A stretch of 64,000 nucleotides of DNA from Closterium sp. Naga37s-1 (lineage: Eukaryota > Streptophyta > Zygnematophyceae > Desmidiales > Closteriaceae): positions 124,001 to 188,000 of the forward strand of contig CANJKZ010000517.1 of NCBI GenBank assembly GCA_947471745.1, in the 5' to 3' direction. The position numbers and the translations under genes were made by a program. The notes beneath the pieces are model-generated. The model saw only the letters and a program-made list of their open reading frames with translations. It was not told where the DNA came from and searched no databases. Below are positions 1 to 11,010 of the stretch, piece after piece (the first letter of the stretch is position 1; every line of letters begins with the position of its first letter).

Positions 1-1018
1 TCACGTCGTCAAGCGAGAGGCGGGGCAAGTCGCGATTAAGGTTGATGATGAGCGAGGACCATGACTCTGGGAGTAAGGCCAGCAACTTGGTCTTCTTTTG
101 GAGCTCACTGTAGTTCAAATCAGCTCCCTCAAGCCGCGTCAACAAGTCGAAGAATTTCTGCACCCCTTCTTCAACCGCTTCGTCTTCTTCAATTCGTAGT
201 GCCGCCATTTGCCGTTCCAACACCACCGCTACCGCCGCTGTTGCAGGAGCATGTACACCCTTGAGAGCAGCCCATGCCTTTGGTCCTTTCTCTGGTTCAC
301 GCTGGAATGGCTTGATGTGACGGATCTGACTGCTCCCCAACGCTTGCCCAAGTAAGAGATAGCCTTGTGCGCTCTTCCGCACCCACGGGCTCTTCTCCGG
401 GTCGTTCTCGGGGCGCTTCTCCGTTCCTTCCATCACCTCCAGCAGGTCATAGTGGTCAAAGATGTTCTCCATCTTGAAGGACCATTCAGCAAAGTTGTCA
501 CCGTTGAACTTGTCAAGCCCAAACACCCTAGGCTCATCCCTAGGTGGGCCAAGACTTGGTTGCATGGGCGCCATGGCTGAATCACGGGGTTGGCCTTGAG
601 CTTGAGCTTCTCCACTGCCACCAGCACCTCTGCCACCCCTTTCCTCAGGTCCAGACATTGTCGAAACTGCTCCAAGGGGCTCTGATACCACTTGTTATAG
701 TCACAATAGGCTTGAATGTGCCTAAACCGAAAGATAGAGAGCACAGACGGATTTCTGCACAGCGGCTTCAAACGTTGATAGCGTTCTGCTCACAGCTGCA
801 AATGACTTGATTCAAATTGGATCTGGAGCGTCTTCACGTCGTCTACAATTAGCAATTTAGATTGCACGATTTGATAAAGAATTGACGACACAGCATCGGT
901 TTGAACGAACGGTACTATGGCAGCCACTATAGTCTTAGAACACAAGATAGGAAGAGTTACGAGTTGGGAATGACTCCCAGCTCCTACAAACCCCAAGAGC
1001 CGAGGTACAGTGATGTGG
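1..1018 (-). mobile_element. Copia LTR retrotransposon, 5' end only, cut by window edge
   Basis: This stretch matches 9,158-10,175 almost base for base, so it is a second copy of the Copia family found complete at 4,186-10,668. It holds the start of gag (minus strand, from about 660 leftward), the primer-binding site complementary to initiator-Met tRNA (681-690, read on minus) and 326 bp of the 5' LTR from 693. The LTR stops abruptly at about 1,018, where a Gypsy fragment begins. Only a handful of differences separate the two copies, so this one is young. It is a fossil fragment as seen here; whether the rest lies left of the window cannot be told. Confidence 0.9.
693..1018 (-). repeat. partial Copia LTR
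   Basis: Begins TGTTATAGTC like the complete 819-bp LTRs at 4,186 and 9,850 and follows them for 326 bp before homology ends at the junction with the Gypsy reverse-transcriptase fragment. Confidence 0.88.
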
Positions 1019-1842
1019 AACACAAACCCAGGTGGTCCCGACGACCTATCCGCAGGCGTACCTCCTGCACGCACCCACGAACACGAGATCGTGGAGGAAC
1101 CAGGTGCGAAACCCGTCTCAGGTGCACCATACCGACTGAGTCCGACCGAGCTGACAGACATGAAGAAACAGATAGAATATCTACTGGACAAACAACTGAT
1201 CCGCCCATCCACCTCTCCCTACGGCGCACCAGTTCTCTTCACTCCAAAACCAGACGGCAGTTTACGGATGTGCATCGACTACCGCGAACTGAACAAACAG
1301 ACAGTAAAAAACAAATACCCCATACCGCGCATAGACGATCTTCTAGACCAACTGCGTGGAGCAACAGTCTTTTCGAAGCTGGACCTACGGTCGGGTTACT
1401 GGCAGATCAAGATGGCAGACAACTCGGTCCACAAGACGGTGTTCCGTACCAGATACGGCTCCTACGAATACTTGGTGATGCCGTTCGGACTCTGCAACGC
1501 ACCAGCAACGTTTCAGGCGGAGATGAATCACATCTTACGACCCCTGCTGGACGAGTGCGTAATGGTGTACCTGGACGGCATTCTTATCTACTCCAAGAAC
1601 ACGAAGGAGCACGTGGAGCATCTACGGAAGGTGTTCGAGATCCTACGGAAGAACAAATTCTACGTGAAGCTGTCAAAGAGCGACTTCGCCCTGAAGAAGG
1701 TGCAGTTTCTCGGGCACATGGTGAGTGCCGAGGGCGTACACGTGGACCTGCGGAAGATCGAAGCCGTCAAGAAGTGGAAAGTACCGGAGAACGTGAAGGA
1801 GTTGCAGCAGTTCCTAGGCTTCGCCAACTACTACAACAGGTT
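1019..1842 (+). mobile_element. Gypsy (Ty3-type) pol fragment: reverse transcriptase
   Basis: The plus strand reads a Ty3/Gypsy reverse transcriptase core: [17 protein letters not shown], the [20 protein letters not shown] block, [34 protein letters not shown], the [11 protein letters not shown] region that corresponds to the polymerase active site, and [12 protein letters not shown] near the end. Homology starts where the Copia LTR stops and ends where an oppositely oriented Gypsy gag-protease segment starts. No LTR, RNase H or integrase is attached. It is a broken fossil fragment. Whether it belongs to the same family as the next segment cannot be decided here. Confidence 0.85.
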
Positions 1843-4155
1843 CGTACTACTCCAAGACCTCCTTCACTGCTGCAGGTGGCTTTGAACTCAGCTTCTCCTC
1901 CTCTGCTGCTGCCATAAGCAGTGCTAAGTAACCCGTGTTACTCTCGTTCACCGTCTGTTCAAACCGTGCCAGTGTCGTTTCAGGAAAATCCCCTGTATCC
2001 GTCCAGCTTCGTAGTGCTATCCGCTTCCCGTTGTTGTAGATGCACACCTTCCTATTGATCCAGTCGATCTCGGGGTTGAACCGCTTCAAGAAATCTCGCC
2101 CCAAGATGAAATCTAACCCCTTGATGTTCGTGATCGGCAACGTTCGGCTTCCATCTTAGCGCCCCTATGTGCTGCTGCAGTGATGCTTCGCCGTGGATGG
2201 GAAGTTTCGTACCGTCCACCATCGTTGCCGAGAACTTGGTCTCCTCAGAAGGTTCCCCAATTTTCTCCAACGTCCCGCGGTCACACACTGAGTGAGATGC
2301 ACCGCTGTCCACCAGTGCCTGGAGGCGTCGTCCTTTGCATAACACCTCGAAGAGTAGTGGTGCCTGCTGCGCTGAGTAGCCAAAGAGGGTCTCATTTATA
2401 GGATCATAGGGTACATCAAAGTGAATACCATCCCTATTTCCTATACCTGACTCAGCACTTTTTACTTCCAACTTCACCTGGGGGGTAGGAGGATTTTTCC
2501 GAGGCTTGTACAACTTCTCAGGAGCCTGGAATTTTCCTCTAAGCCTTGGCAGCTGTGTAGGCTTCACCTGTGGGCAACGGGGAGCCTTAACACTGTGCTG
2601 CGGGGAGAGAATATTCACTCCACGGAACGCACGACCCTTTTCTACGCTCCGTAGTACTTTGCCCAACTTCTCAGGTACCTGAATAATCTTTAAAGGCTTT
2701 TTCTTGGCCTCTAAATCTCCCCTGAATTTCTCAAAGGCTTGAAAACCACGAGAAGCAATATTTTTCGTTAGAGTATCTTTATAGGATACTTTTAACGAAT
2801 TCTTACTTTCGTGGGTGTTCGGCTGGAGTTTCTCGGTCGGTGCAGAGTCTTTTTTCGCGGAGCCTCCATTCGCCTCGGAGATTTCCCCTGATGCCGGCCG
2901 GTCGTGTCGTTTTATATTCGCGCCATCATTTTCTCTTTTTTTCACCCGCCCCGAAGTCGCCACGTCGTCGCCTTTTCCTGCTTTTCGGATCTTTACGCGA
3001 TCGCCAGGTCGATCCGCGGCTACTGGCAACTCCCGTTTTTTTACTTCGGGGGTGCTCCACTGTTACCGCCCTGCATTGCCGCACGTGCCTTTTTCATTTT
3101 GTAGCACGACAAAATATGATGCCCTGCTGCGGCGCAAAATTCGCATTTTGTCGGCTGCTGCTCCGCGTCGTATTTGTCGATGTCCATCGGTTCGGCAAAC
3201 GTGGGGGGTGCCAATCGCTCCGTGCCGAATGTACGGTTCGGCGTGAAGCGTCGTGTTTCGGGTTGACCTTGAGTCAATGCGTCGCATCGCTCGGCAGCAC
3301 GCACAATGTCGCGGTAACTGTTGTAATTCGCTGCGATGACCTGTCGGCGAATCTCCAATTTTAACCCTTCTGTGTACGCCTGGATTTTTTCGCCTTCGGT
3401 CAGGTCGGTAATGCGATTGAACAGTAGCTCCATTTGCTGTGTGTACTGTGCTACACTACTGTATTGCTTGTGACGGTGTATCTGCTGCCGCGCCATGTAG
3501 GTCGTATTAATGGGTTCGAAACGTTCGATGAGGTCTGCCCAAAACTGCTGCCACGTTTTCTCCCCGCGAGCCACGTCAGTGTAGTAAATCCACTCCAATG
3601 CCGGTCCACGTAACAGTGTCGCTGCGAGCCGAATCCTTGCTGCGTCGTGTGTCGGGGTCGAACAGCCAATGGCCTCGAAGTAAATTTCGAGGGTTGCCAC
3701 GAATCGTCGAACGTCGGATCCTTTCGCGCTGGGATCGAACGCTTCAGGAAGCCTCGGGCGTGCTGCTTCGAGGTTCGGCGACAGTGGTGCCATCGGTCCG
3801 TGAAATGTCGGTGTCGCCACTGCTGCTGGTGTTGTCGCTGCTACGTTCGCTGCTGCTGCGGTGGTGGCTCCTGGTTGGTTTGTCTGAAGGGCCTCGAGTC
3901 GTCGGATCGCCGCCTGCGTCTGCTCCATGTCGGTGCGGAGGCTTGCGATGTCGCTCGTGGTCGCGTAGTTGTCGCCTTGGCCCTCCATGCTTGACATTGC
4001 GCGTTCGAAAAACCGAAACGAGGGGGAGCGAAAAATACGGAACCGGTTTTACGTACCCGAAGTCCGTGTTTAACAGGCGTCGCCCCCGCGGTTTTTGAAG
4101 ACTCGGTTTTTAGCGGTCAAAAAACTTTCGCGTGTAAACGGCTCTGATTACCAAG
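1843..4155 (-). mobile_element. Gypsy gag-protease segment, minus strand, broken
   Basis: Read on the minus strand from right to left: a primer-binding site (about 4,143-4,155, a variant of the initiator-Met tRNA complement), a gag of about 300 residues (about 3,040-3,990) with a retrotransposon gag core and a zinc knuckle CEFCAAAGHHILSC, then a protease region with the LVDSGASHSVCD active-site block near 2,260-2,330. The segment ends at about 1,843 where the reverse transcriptase piece starts in the opposite orientation, so this element has been rearranged head to head. It is a fossil with a few breaks in its coding part plus the rearrangement. Confidence 0.82.
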
Positions 4156-4185
4156 TGTGAGGATCTAGGATCGAGCTCAGAAAAG
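4156..4185 (-). repeat. Gypsy LTR, left piece, split by Copia insertion
   Basis: Thirty bases that start TGTGAGGATC directly after the Gypsy primer-binding site. The last five (AAAAG) are repeated at 10,669-10,673, which makes this the left flank and target-site duplication of the Copia element. The rest of this Gypsy LTR should continue at 10,669. Confidence 0.65.
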
Positions 4186-5004
4186 TGTTATAGTCACAAT
4201 AGGCTTGAATGTGCTTAAAATGAAAGATAGAGAGCACAGACGGATTTCTGCACAGCGGATTCAAACGTTGATAGCGTTCTGCTCACAGCTGCAAATGACC
4301 TGATTCAAATTGTATCTGGAGCGTCTTCACGTCGTCTACAATTAGCAATTTAGATTGCACGATTTGATAAAGAATTGACGACACAGCGTCGGTTTGAACG
4401 AACGGTACTATGGCAGCCACTATAGTCTTAGAACACAAGATAGGAAGAGTTACGAGTTGGGAATGACTCCCAGCTCCTACAAACCCCAAGAGCCGAGGTA
4501 CAGTGATGTGGAACAGTGCCACACTGTCCCCAACCACGAAGGGTCTCGAAACTACCCTTCACTAGGGCCTACACCAAGTGAAACGTTACACTACACAAAG
4601 TAATGTAACTATCTTCAATATCTTGAGGTGTACCCTTTTGGCAAGCTTCGAAATCACTTGAGGCTTGACACCAAGGCTCGGGCTCTTCATCACAAACTCA
4701 TCCTTGAGTTCTTGATGGGTCTGCTGCACACACCTGCGACACGCCGAACGTTCGACACAGGACAAAATAGAAACCGCGCACGACAAAATAGAAACCGCGC
4801 GCGAGACACAAACGACCGCGTAACACGCGTCTAGCGATAACTCGCTATTGACTCGACACACACACTCGACATCATGACTCAACATTCACACACAATTATA
4901 AGCATGAAATATATATTATCCCATGCCCTCATACCATTCCATACACACACACATTCACGCACACGGACAACAAGCCGAGTGCAAACCGTAGGGTTGCACC
5001 AACA
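4186..5004 (-). repeat. Copia 3' LTR
   Basis: 819 bp, TGTTATAGTC at one end and ACCAACA at the other, next to the polypurine tract of the minus-strand element. Confidence 0.95.
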
Positions 5005-5045
5005 AACTCCCCCTCGGATTGTTGGCCTTAGGATATGTTGCTCTC

Positions 5046-8000
5046 TCAGTTCAGAGCCATCCCAGCCAGCTTGCAACACTTCCAATGCTGCTGCTCCACC
5101 AGCCTCTTGGTCATCATGTCAGCCGGCTGCCCCGTGGTCTTCACGTAGCGCAACTCAACTTCACCCGCGGTTACCATGCTCCTCGTCCAATGCCACTTCA
5201 CCCTCATGTGCTTCGTGAGTCCATGCAACACAGGGTTCTTAGCAAGAGCAATGGCACCCTGGCTGTCACAGTACAGTGGGGTAGGTCCTTGCTGCTCCTC
5301 CCCCAATTCAGCCAACAAACGCCGCTGCCACACAATCTCCCGTACCGCACGGAAGAGTGCCATGTACTCGGACTCCACCGAGCTCAAAGCTTGGTCAACC
5401 TGCTTCTTGCTCTCCCAAGCAGTTGGGCCTCCACCAACACAGCATATGAAGCCTCCCACACTTGTCATGTCCTCTGGTTCTGATGCATATGAAGCATCCG
5501 AGTAGGCGGTGAGGAACAAACGCCCGGGTTCAACACCATCCGCGCCCTTTTGGCGCCTTTGTGCCGCCGCCGAGTATTGCAGCCCAACGGTCGGTGTTTG
5601 GCCAAGATACTTGGCCACCCTCATTCCAGCTGCTACCTGCTCCTCATTAGGGCATTGCACAACCCTAGCCAGCTGCCCGGTAGCAAACGCGACGTCCGGT
5701 CGGGTGTTTACCGCCGCATACATGAGGCTGCCCACCAACGAGTGAAATCGGCGCCTCTCCTCTTCACCAACGCTCTCCTCCTCTGGTCCCTTCACACACT
5801 TGAACCCAGAGGGAAAGGGTGTAGCCACATGGCCTTCACTCTGCCCAAAGTTGGCAGCCAATGCCTCCAGGTACTTTCGTTGATGCACCCGCATGCACCG
5901 CTTCTCTACATCTCGTTCGATGTGGAGCCCAAGGTAGAAGCTCACGTCACCAAGGGCCTTGCACTTGAACTTGTCTTGAAGCTTCAGCATCACCTCCTTC
6001 ACAAGGTCAGAAGAGGGTGAGAAAATGAGGATGTCATCCACATAAACCACCATGAAACTCCTCTGCTCCCCCTCGCCAAGCATGAACAAGGAGTGATCGG
6101 CCGTTGAAGGAGTGAAGCCGATCCCCTCCAACACTTCGCGCAGCTTCATGTACCATTGCCTAGGGGCCTGCTTCAGCCCATAGAGGGCCTTCTTCAGCTT
6201 CCACACTCTGCCACTACCATCATCAAACCCCTCTGGCTGCGCCATAAAAATCTCCTCCTCAAGGATGTCGTTAAGGAATGCCGTTACGATGTCCATTTGC
6301 TTTACTACCCATCCTTTGATGGCGGCTCCCGCGCATAGGGTTCGCAGCGTCGTCGGCTTCACCACAGGGGCAAACAGCTCCTTGAAGTCCACCTTCTCCT
6401 TCTGCTGGTACCCCTTGGCTACAAGCCTAGACTTGTAGCGCTCGATCTTGCCGTCGGCATCCGACTTGATTTTGAAGAGCCACTTGGACGTTATCGCCGT
6501 ACGCCCCTCCGGTAGCTCCACCAATTCAAACGTGTCATTCTCCTCGATGCTCTTCAGCTCACTCTCCATGGCCTTCTTCCACTCCTCAGCATCACTACTC
6601 TCCAAAGCCTCCTTGAGAGTTGCTGGTTCTCCCGGCATCTCCACCGGAGAGAAGAACGCGAAGGCACACTCCTCGTAGTCACTCTCCTCGTCGTCTCCGA
6701 CCATCATTGCCGCTCCGGCCAGGGCTGTCTTGCCCTGCTTTCCCGGCGCATCATAGGTCAGCCTATTAGGGGGTTGAACTCTCCTCTTCCCCCTTCCTTC
6801 CTCCTCAGCTGCAGGGACTTGAAGGCCTTGGCGTTGCTGCGGTGTGGCTCGAATCCGTGGAGCACTCGTAGTACGGGAAGGGAGTGACGATGCACGCTCG
6901 CTCACTTTCTGCACCTCCTCCTCTTCTTCCTCTGCATCATTGGCCTCCTCTCCCCCATTCACAAGGGAGGATTGCCTTGTGGTTGTGCTGCCGCTGCTCA
7001 GCTCCAAAGGCAGCTCCACATGCTCCAAACCGGAACTCTTCACCTCCCCAAACCGCACGCCTATCTTCGCCTCATTCTCCGCCTTCCAATCCTTGTACAT
7101 GAAGTTCTCCATGAACTTGCAGTCCCTGCTCACCAAGAACTTCTTGGTGAATGGGTCCCAAAGAAGCCATCCCTTGCTGTTTTGAGCCATGCCCAAGTGC
7201 ACGGCCCACACCGCCTTGGCACCAAGCTTGTTGTGCCGAAGATGCTTAGGCACGAGCGCCATGCACATGCACCCGAACACCCGAAGCATATCCACCTTTG
7301 GCTTCCTTCCTAGCCACTCCACATAGGGCACCCATTTGTCTGCTCCCACATGATTCAAGGCTCTGTTCTTGGCCACACACGCGCTCCGCACCGCATCAGG
7401 CCAGAAATAGTCGGGTAGCCCGGCTTCAATGAGCAACCCGCGTGCCGCCTCCGTGATTGTGCGGTTCGCTCGCTCGGCGATGCCGTTCATTGCAGGGGAG
7501 TATGGCATGGTGAGGGAGTGCCGAATACCATTCTTCTTCAGCCACAACCCAAACTCCTTGCTCAGGAACTCTCCCCCTCGATCGGTGCGGATTGACTTGA
7601 CTAGACGGTCTTGTTGCCGCTCCACCATCGGGAACCAATCCGTCTTCAACGTTTCAGCCACGTCGCTCTTCTTGGCCAGCACGTACACCCAAGTCATGCG
7701 GGTGTAGACGTCGACAATGGTGAGAAAATACTCAGCTCCAGCAGCTCCAAGCTTCAGGGGGCCCACCACGTCCATCACCACCTCATCAAGCGGTGCCTTT
7801 GCCGTTGCCTCCGAACTAGGGAACGGAAACCGGGTGAACTTGGCTTGAATGCACGTCGGGCAGCCAAGCACCTCATCGGGCTCCCCCTTCACACGTATGC
7901 CAGCAACCATCTCATTCTTCACTAGCTGCTGCAAGATGGGCAGGGCCACATGCCCCATGCGCCGATGCAAGGTGAGCCAATCACACTCCCCCGTAGCCGA

Positions 8001-9815
8001 AGTTGGATTGGAGAATGCCGCGCTCGCAATAGCGCCCCACATACTCTCTCCGTAGTCCTCCTCCGCTGCTGCCTCTGGGTTCTCCTCACCCTTTTGCTGC
8101 TCCTTGGTTGCTGCACCACTCTCCTTAGGTTCACTGAACTTGCTGGTCCCTCCAGGTTTGCTCTTCTTGAGCTCATTCTCCTTAGCGCGACCGTTCGCGC
8201 CATCGTCGCTACCGACCGCTCCATCCTTGGTGCTGATGCTTGCTGCCACTTGCCTCTCCTTAGGCATAGGGACCACTGGGATCTGCCACATCTCGTTGTA
8301 GACATCCCTGTCCTCATGAAGGTCCCAAAGAATTCGATCGCCAAGCCTTGCGGTGTAGGTCTTGGCTCCCTTCGAGTTCGTGTCCATGCCGGCCTTTGCC
8401 AACCGCCGCACGGAAATCAGGTTTGCAGCAAGGCTGGGCACCCAAAGCACGTTCTTGAGGCCCACCATCTTCCCATCAGCACCCTTGAACATGGCCTTGC
8501 CCATGCCTTTCACCTCTGCTCGCTGCCCCAAAGCCGATGTGACATGCTTCACCGGTGACGGCTCGAGTTCGGTGAGCAAGTCCGGGCGAGGTGTCATGCT
8601 ATAGGTAGCGCCACTATCAATCACCCAATAGTCCAGGGGGTGTAGGGTCACCTTCCCCACAGCTGCTGGCTCCTCAAAGCCTTCATCCTTCTCTGGACCA
8701 GCCGGTACTTGCGTCGACACGAAGTAGAATAGACCCGGGTATCGATCGTCGCTCGGGTCCTTGTCGTTGTCTCCGCTCTTCATGTTTGCAGCTCCGCCAC
8801 CGCGACCGCCACGGCCTCCACGGCCTCGTCCTCTCCCTCCTCCTGCTCCTCTACCCTCTTGGCCTTGAGCAGGGGTCCAACCATCAGGGAGTTTGTAGCA
8901 GTCGCGCCACATGTGTCCGCTCTTGTGGCAATAGTGACACTCGCCGTCGAATCGGCCGCGACCGCGTCCGTAGCTCTTGTCGTCGCTGCCGTAACCGCCA
9001 CTCCTGCGGCCTCCGCCGAAGTTGCTGCCACCAAACCTTCCTCCCCCTCGTCCTCTGCCTCTTCCTCGACCATATCCACGGCCGATGCTCGCTGCCCCAG
9101 CGCCATCCGCACTCGCCAACTCACGGCGGCGGAAATCCTCTTGAAGGATAGCTCGCTTCACGTCGTCAAGCGAGAGGCGGGGCAAGTCGCGATTAAGGTT
9201 GATGATGAGCGAGGACCATGACTCTGGGAGTAAGGCCAGCAACTTGGTCTTCTTTTGGAGCTCACTGTAGTTCAAATCAGCTCCCTCAAGCCGCGTCAAC
9301 AAGTCGAAGAATTTCTGCACCCCTTCTTCAACCGCTTCGTCTTCTTCAATTCGTAGTGCCGCCATTTGCCGTTCCAACACCACCGCTACCGCCGCTGTTG
9401 CAGGAGCATGTACACCCTTGAGAGCAGCCCATGCCTTTGGTCCTTTCTCTGGTTCACGCTGGAATGGCTTGATGTGACGGATCTGACTGCTCCCCAACGC
9501 TTGCCCAAGTAAGAGATAGCCTTGTGCGCTCTTCCGCACCCACGGGCTCTTCTCCGGGTCGTTCTCGGGGCGCTTCTCCGTTCCTTCCATCACCTCCAGC
9601 AGGTCATAGTGGTCAAAGATGTTCTCCATCTTGAAGGACCATTCAGCAAAGTTGTCACCGTTGAACTTGTCAAGCCCAAACACCCTAGGCTCATCCCTAG
9701 GTGGGCCAAGACTTGGTTGCATGGGCGCCATGGCTGAATCACGGGGTTGGCCTTGAGCTTGAGCTTCTCCACTGCCACCAGCACCTCTGCCACCCCTTTC
9801 CTCAGGTCCAGACAT
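5046..9815 (-). CDS. Copia gag-pol polyprotein
   Basis: A single minus-strand frame of about 1,589 residues; the first ATG in frame is at 9,815. In order: a gag of the UBN2/retrotran type (FNGDNFAEWSFKMENIF), an RGG-rich stretch, a CCHC zinc knuckle CHYCHKSGHMWRDC, the protease block WVIDSGATYSM, the integrase HHCC and catalytic core with MDVVGPLK and RTDRGGEF, then the Copia reverse transcriptase (SKWLFKIKSDADGKIERYKS, the VVYVDDILIF active site) and RNase H (AYSDASYAS). The gag-protease-integrase-RT-RNase H order is diagnostic for Ty1/Copia. The frame looks intact. Confidence 0.95.
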   Translation of the reverse strand: MSGPEERGGRGAGGSGEAQAQGQPRDSAMAPMQPSLGPPRDEPRVFGLDKFNGDNFAEWSFKMENIFDHYDLLEVMEGTEKRPENDPEKSPWVRKSAQGYLLLGQALGSSQIRHIKPFQREPEKGPKAWAALKGVHAPATAAVAVVLERQMAALRIEEDEAVEEGVQKFFDLLTRLEGADLNYSELQKKTKLLALLPESWSSLIINLNRDLPRLSLDDVKRAILQEDFRRRELASADGAGAASIGRGYGRGRGRGRGGGRFGGSNFGGGRRSGGYGSDDKSYGRGRGRFDGECHYCHKSGHMWRDCYKLPDGWTPAQGQEGRGAGGGRGRGRGGRGGRGGGAANMKSGDNDKDPSDDRYPGLFYFVSTQVPAGPEKDEGFEEPAAVGKVTLHPLDYWVIDSGATYSMTPRPDLLTELEPSPVKHVTSALGQRAEVKGMGKAMFKGADGKMVGLKNVLWVPSLAANLISVRRLAKAGMDTNSKGAKTYTARLGDRILWDLHEDRDVYNEMWQIPVVPMPKERQVAASISTKDGAVGSDDGANGRAKENELKKSKPGGTSKFSEPKESGAATKEQQKGEENPEAAAEEDYGESMWGAIASAAFSNPTSATGECDWLTLHRRMGHVALPILQQLVKNEMVAGIRVKGEPDEVLGCPTCIQAKFTRFPFPSSEATAKAPLDEVVMDVVGPLKLGAAGAEYFLTIVDVYTRMTWVYVLAKKSDVAETLKTDWFPMVERQQDRLVKSIRTDRGGEFLSKEFGLWLKKNGIRHSLTMPYSPAMNGIAERANRTITEAARGLLIEAGLPDYFWPDAVRSACVAKNRALNHVGADKWVPYVEWLGRKPKVDMLRVFGCMCMALVPKHLRHNKLGAKAVWAVHLGMAQNSKGWLLWDPFTKKFLVSRDCKFMENFMYKDWKAENEAKIGVRFGEVKSSGLEHVELPLELSSGSTTTRQSSLVNGGEEANDAEEEEEEVQKVSERASSLPSRTTSAPRIRATPQQRQGLQVPAAEEEGRGKRRVQPPNRLTYDAPGKQGKTALAGAAMMVGDDEESDYEECAFAFFSPVEMPGEPATLKEALESSDAEEWKKAMESELKSIEENDTFELVELPEGRTAITSKWLFKIKSDADGKIERYKSRLVAKGYQQKEKVDFKELFAPVVKPTTLRTLCAGAAIKGWVVKQMDIVTAFLNDILEEEIFMAQPEGFDDGSGRVWKLKKALYGLKQAPRQWYMKLREVLEGIGFTPSTADHSLFMLGEGEQRSFMVVYVDDILIFSPSSDLVKEVMLKLQDKFKCKALGDVSFYLGLHIERDVEKRCMRVHQRKYLEALAANFGQSEGHVATPFPSGFKCVKGPEEESVGEEERRRFHSLVGSLMYAAVNTRPDVAFATGQLARVVQCPNEEQVAAGMRVAKYLGQTPTVGLQYSAAAQRRQKGADGVEPGRLFLTAYSDASYASEPEDMTSVGGFICCVGGGPTAWESKKQVDQALSSVESEYMALFRAVREIVWQRRLLAELGEEQQGPTPLYCDSQGAIALAKNPVLHGLTKHMRVKWHWTRSMVTAGEVELRYVKTTGQPADMMTKRLVEQQHWKCCKLAGMALN

Positions 9816-9835
9816 TGTCGAAACTGCTCCAAGGG

Positions 9836-9847
9836 GCTCTGATACCA
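9836..9847 (-). promoter_or_regulatory. Copia primer-binding site (initiator-Met tRNA)
   Basis: On the minus strand this reads TGGTATCAGAGC, the usual plant retrotransposon primer-binding site, two bases inside the 5' LTR. Confidence 0.9.
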
Positions 9848-9849
9848 CT

Positions 9850-10668
9850 TGTTATAGTCACAATAGGCTTGAATGTGCCTAAAACGAAAGATAGAGAGCA
9901 CAGACGGATTTCTGCACAGCGGCTTCAAACGTTGATAGCGTTCTGCTCACAGCTGCAAATGACTTGATTCAAATTGGATCTGGAGCGTCTTTACGTCGTC
10001 TACAATTAGAAATTTAGATTGCACGATTTGATAAAGAATTGACGACACAGCGTCGGTTTGAACGAACGGTACTATGGCAGCCACTATAGTCTTAGAACAC
10101 AAGATAGGAAGAGTTACGAGTTGGGAATGACTCCCAGCTCCTACAAACCCCAAGAGCCGAGGTACAGTGATGTGGAACAGTGCCACACTGTCCCCAACCA
10201 CGAAGGGTCTCGAAACTACCCTTCACTAGGGCCTACACCAAGTGAAACGTTACACTACACAGAGTAATGTAACTATCTTCAATATCTTGAGGTGTACCCT
10301 TTTGGCAAGCTTCGAAATCACTTGAGGCTTGACACCAAGGCTCGGGCTCTTCATCACAAACTCATCCTTGAGTTCTTGATGGGTCTGCTGCACACACCTA
10401 CGACACGCCGAACGTTCGACACAGGACAAAATAGAAACCGCGCACGACAAAATAGAAACCGCGCGCGAGACACAAACGACCGCGTAACACGCGTCTAGCG
10501 ATAACTCGCTATTGACTCGACACACACACTCGACATCATGACTCAACATTCACACACAATTATAAGCATGAAATATATATTATCCCATGCCCTCATACCA
10601 TTCCATACACACACACATTCATGCACACGGACAACAAGCCGAGTGCAAACCGTAGGGTTGCACCAACA
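9850..10668 (-). repeat. Copia 5' LTR
   Basis: 819 bp, the same ends and length as the copy at 4,186-5,004; followed by the AAAAG target duplication. Confidence 0.95.
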
Positions 10669-11010
10669 AAAAGAGGGTTTGAATTGAATTATCAACTGGG
10701 TACAATACGAGGCTATATATAGGCTCGACACAAGGCCCGGTAACCAGGTGTTACGCGAAGGATCCGCGGGTCGCGAAGTGTCCCGAACAGATCCTTCCCG
10801 AATTCGGTAGAAGGCAATTCGGTGGCAACCGAAAAGCCCAGAATTTGGTGCACGCAACCTAGCTCGGTGCTATAACTATAATAGAATATAGGAAAGCACC
10901 TAGCCTAGGAAATCAAGCAATTCATGCATGCATATAATTATCCTATGCTAGAAATAGCATAATAAAGTCTAGGCAAGCAAGCATAGCTGGCATAAACCGT
11001 CGTACGCTCA
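10669..11010 (-). repeat. Gypsy LTR, right piece (probable)
   Basis: Sequence on the far side of the Copia insertion, expected to be the remainder of the Gypsy LTR begun at 4,156. It has no coding content, is AT-rich near 10,860-10,960 and carries a short TATATATA stretch near 10,711. Its outer end is not clear: homology to a different Gypsy family begins at about 11,010, so the LTR is probably cut there. Identified by position, not by a second LTR copy. Confidence 0.5.

Larger units (their letters stand above)
4186..10668 (-). mobile_element. Copia LTR retrotransposon, looks whole
   Basis: A 6,483-bp Copia element on the minus strand. It has two 819-bp LTRs (4,186-5,004 and 9,850-10,668) that differ at about ten positions by eye, TG...CA ends, a primer-binding site for initiator-Met tRNA (9,836-9,847), a polypurine tract on minus next to the 3' LTR (about 5,005-5,017), and one uninterrupted gag-pol frame. 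The 5-bp target duplication AAAAG lies at 4,181-4,185 and 10,669-10,673. Low LTR divergence and the open frame suggest a recent insertion. It landed inside the LTR of an older Gypsy element, and a sister copy lies at the left window edge. Confidence 0.95.
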
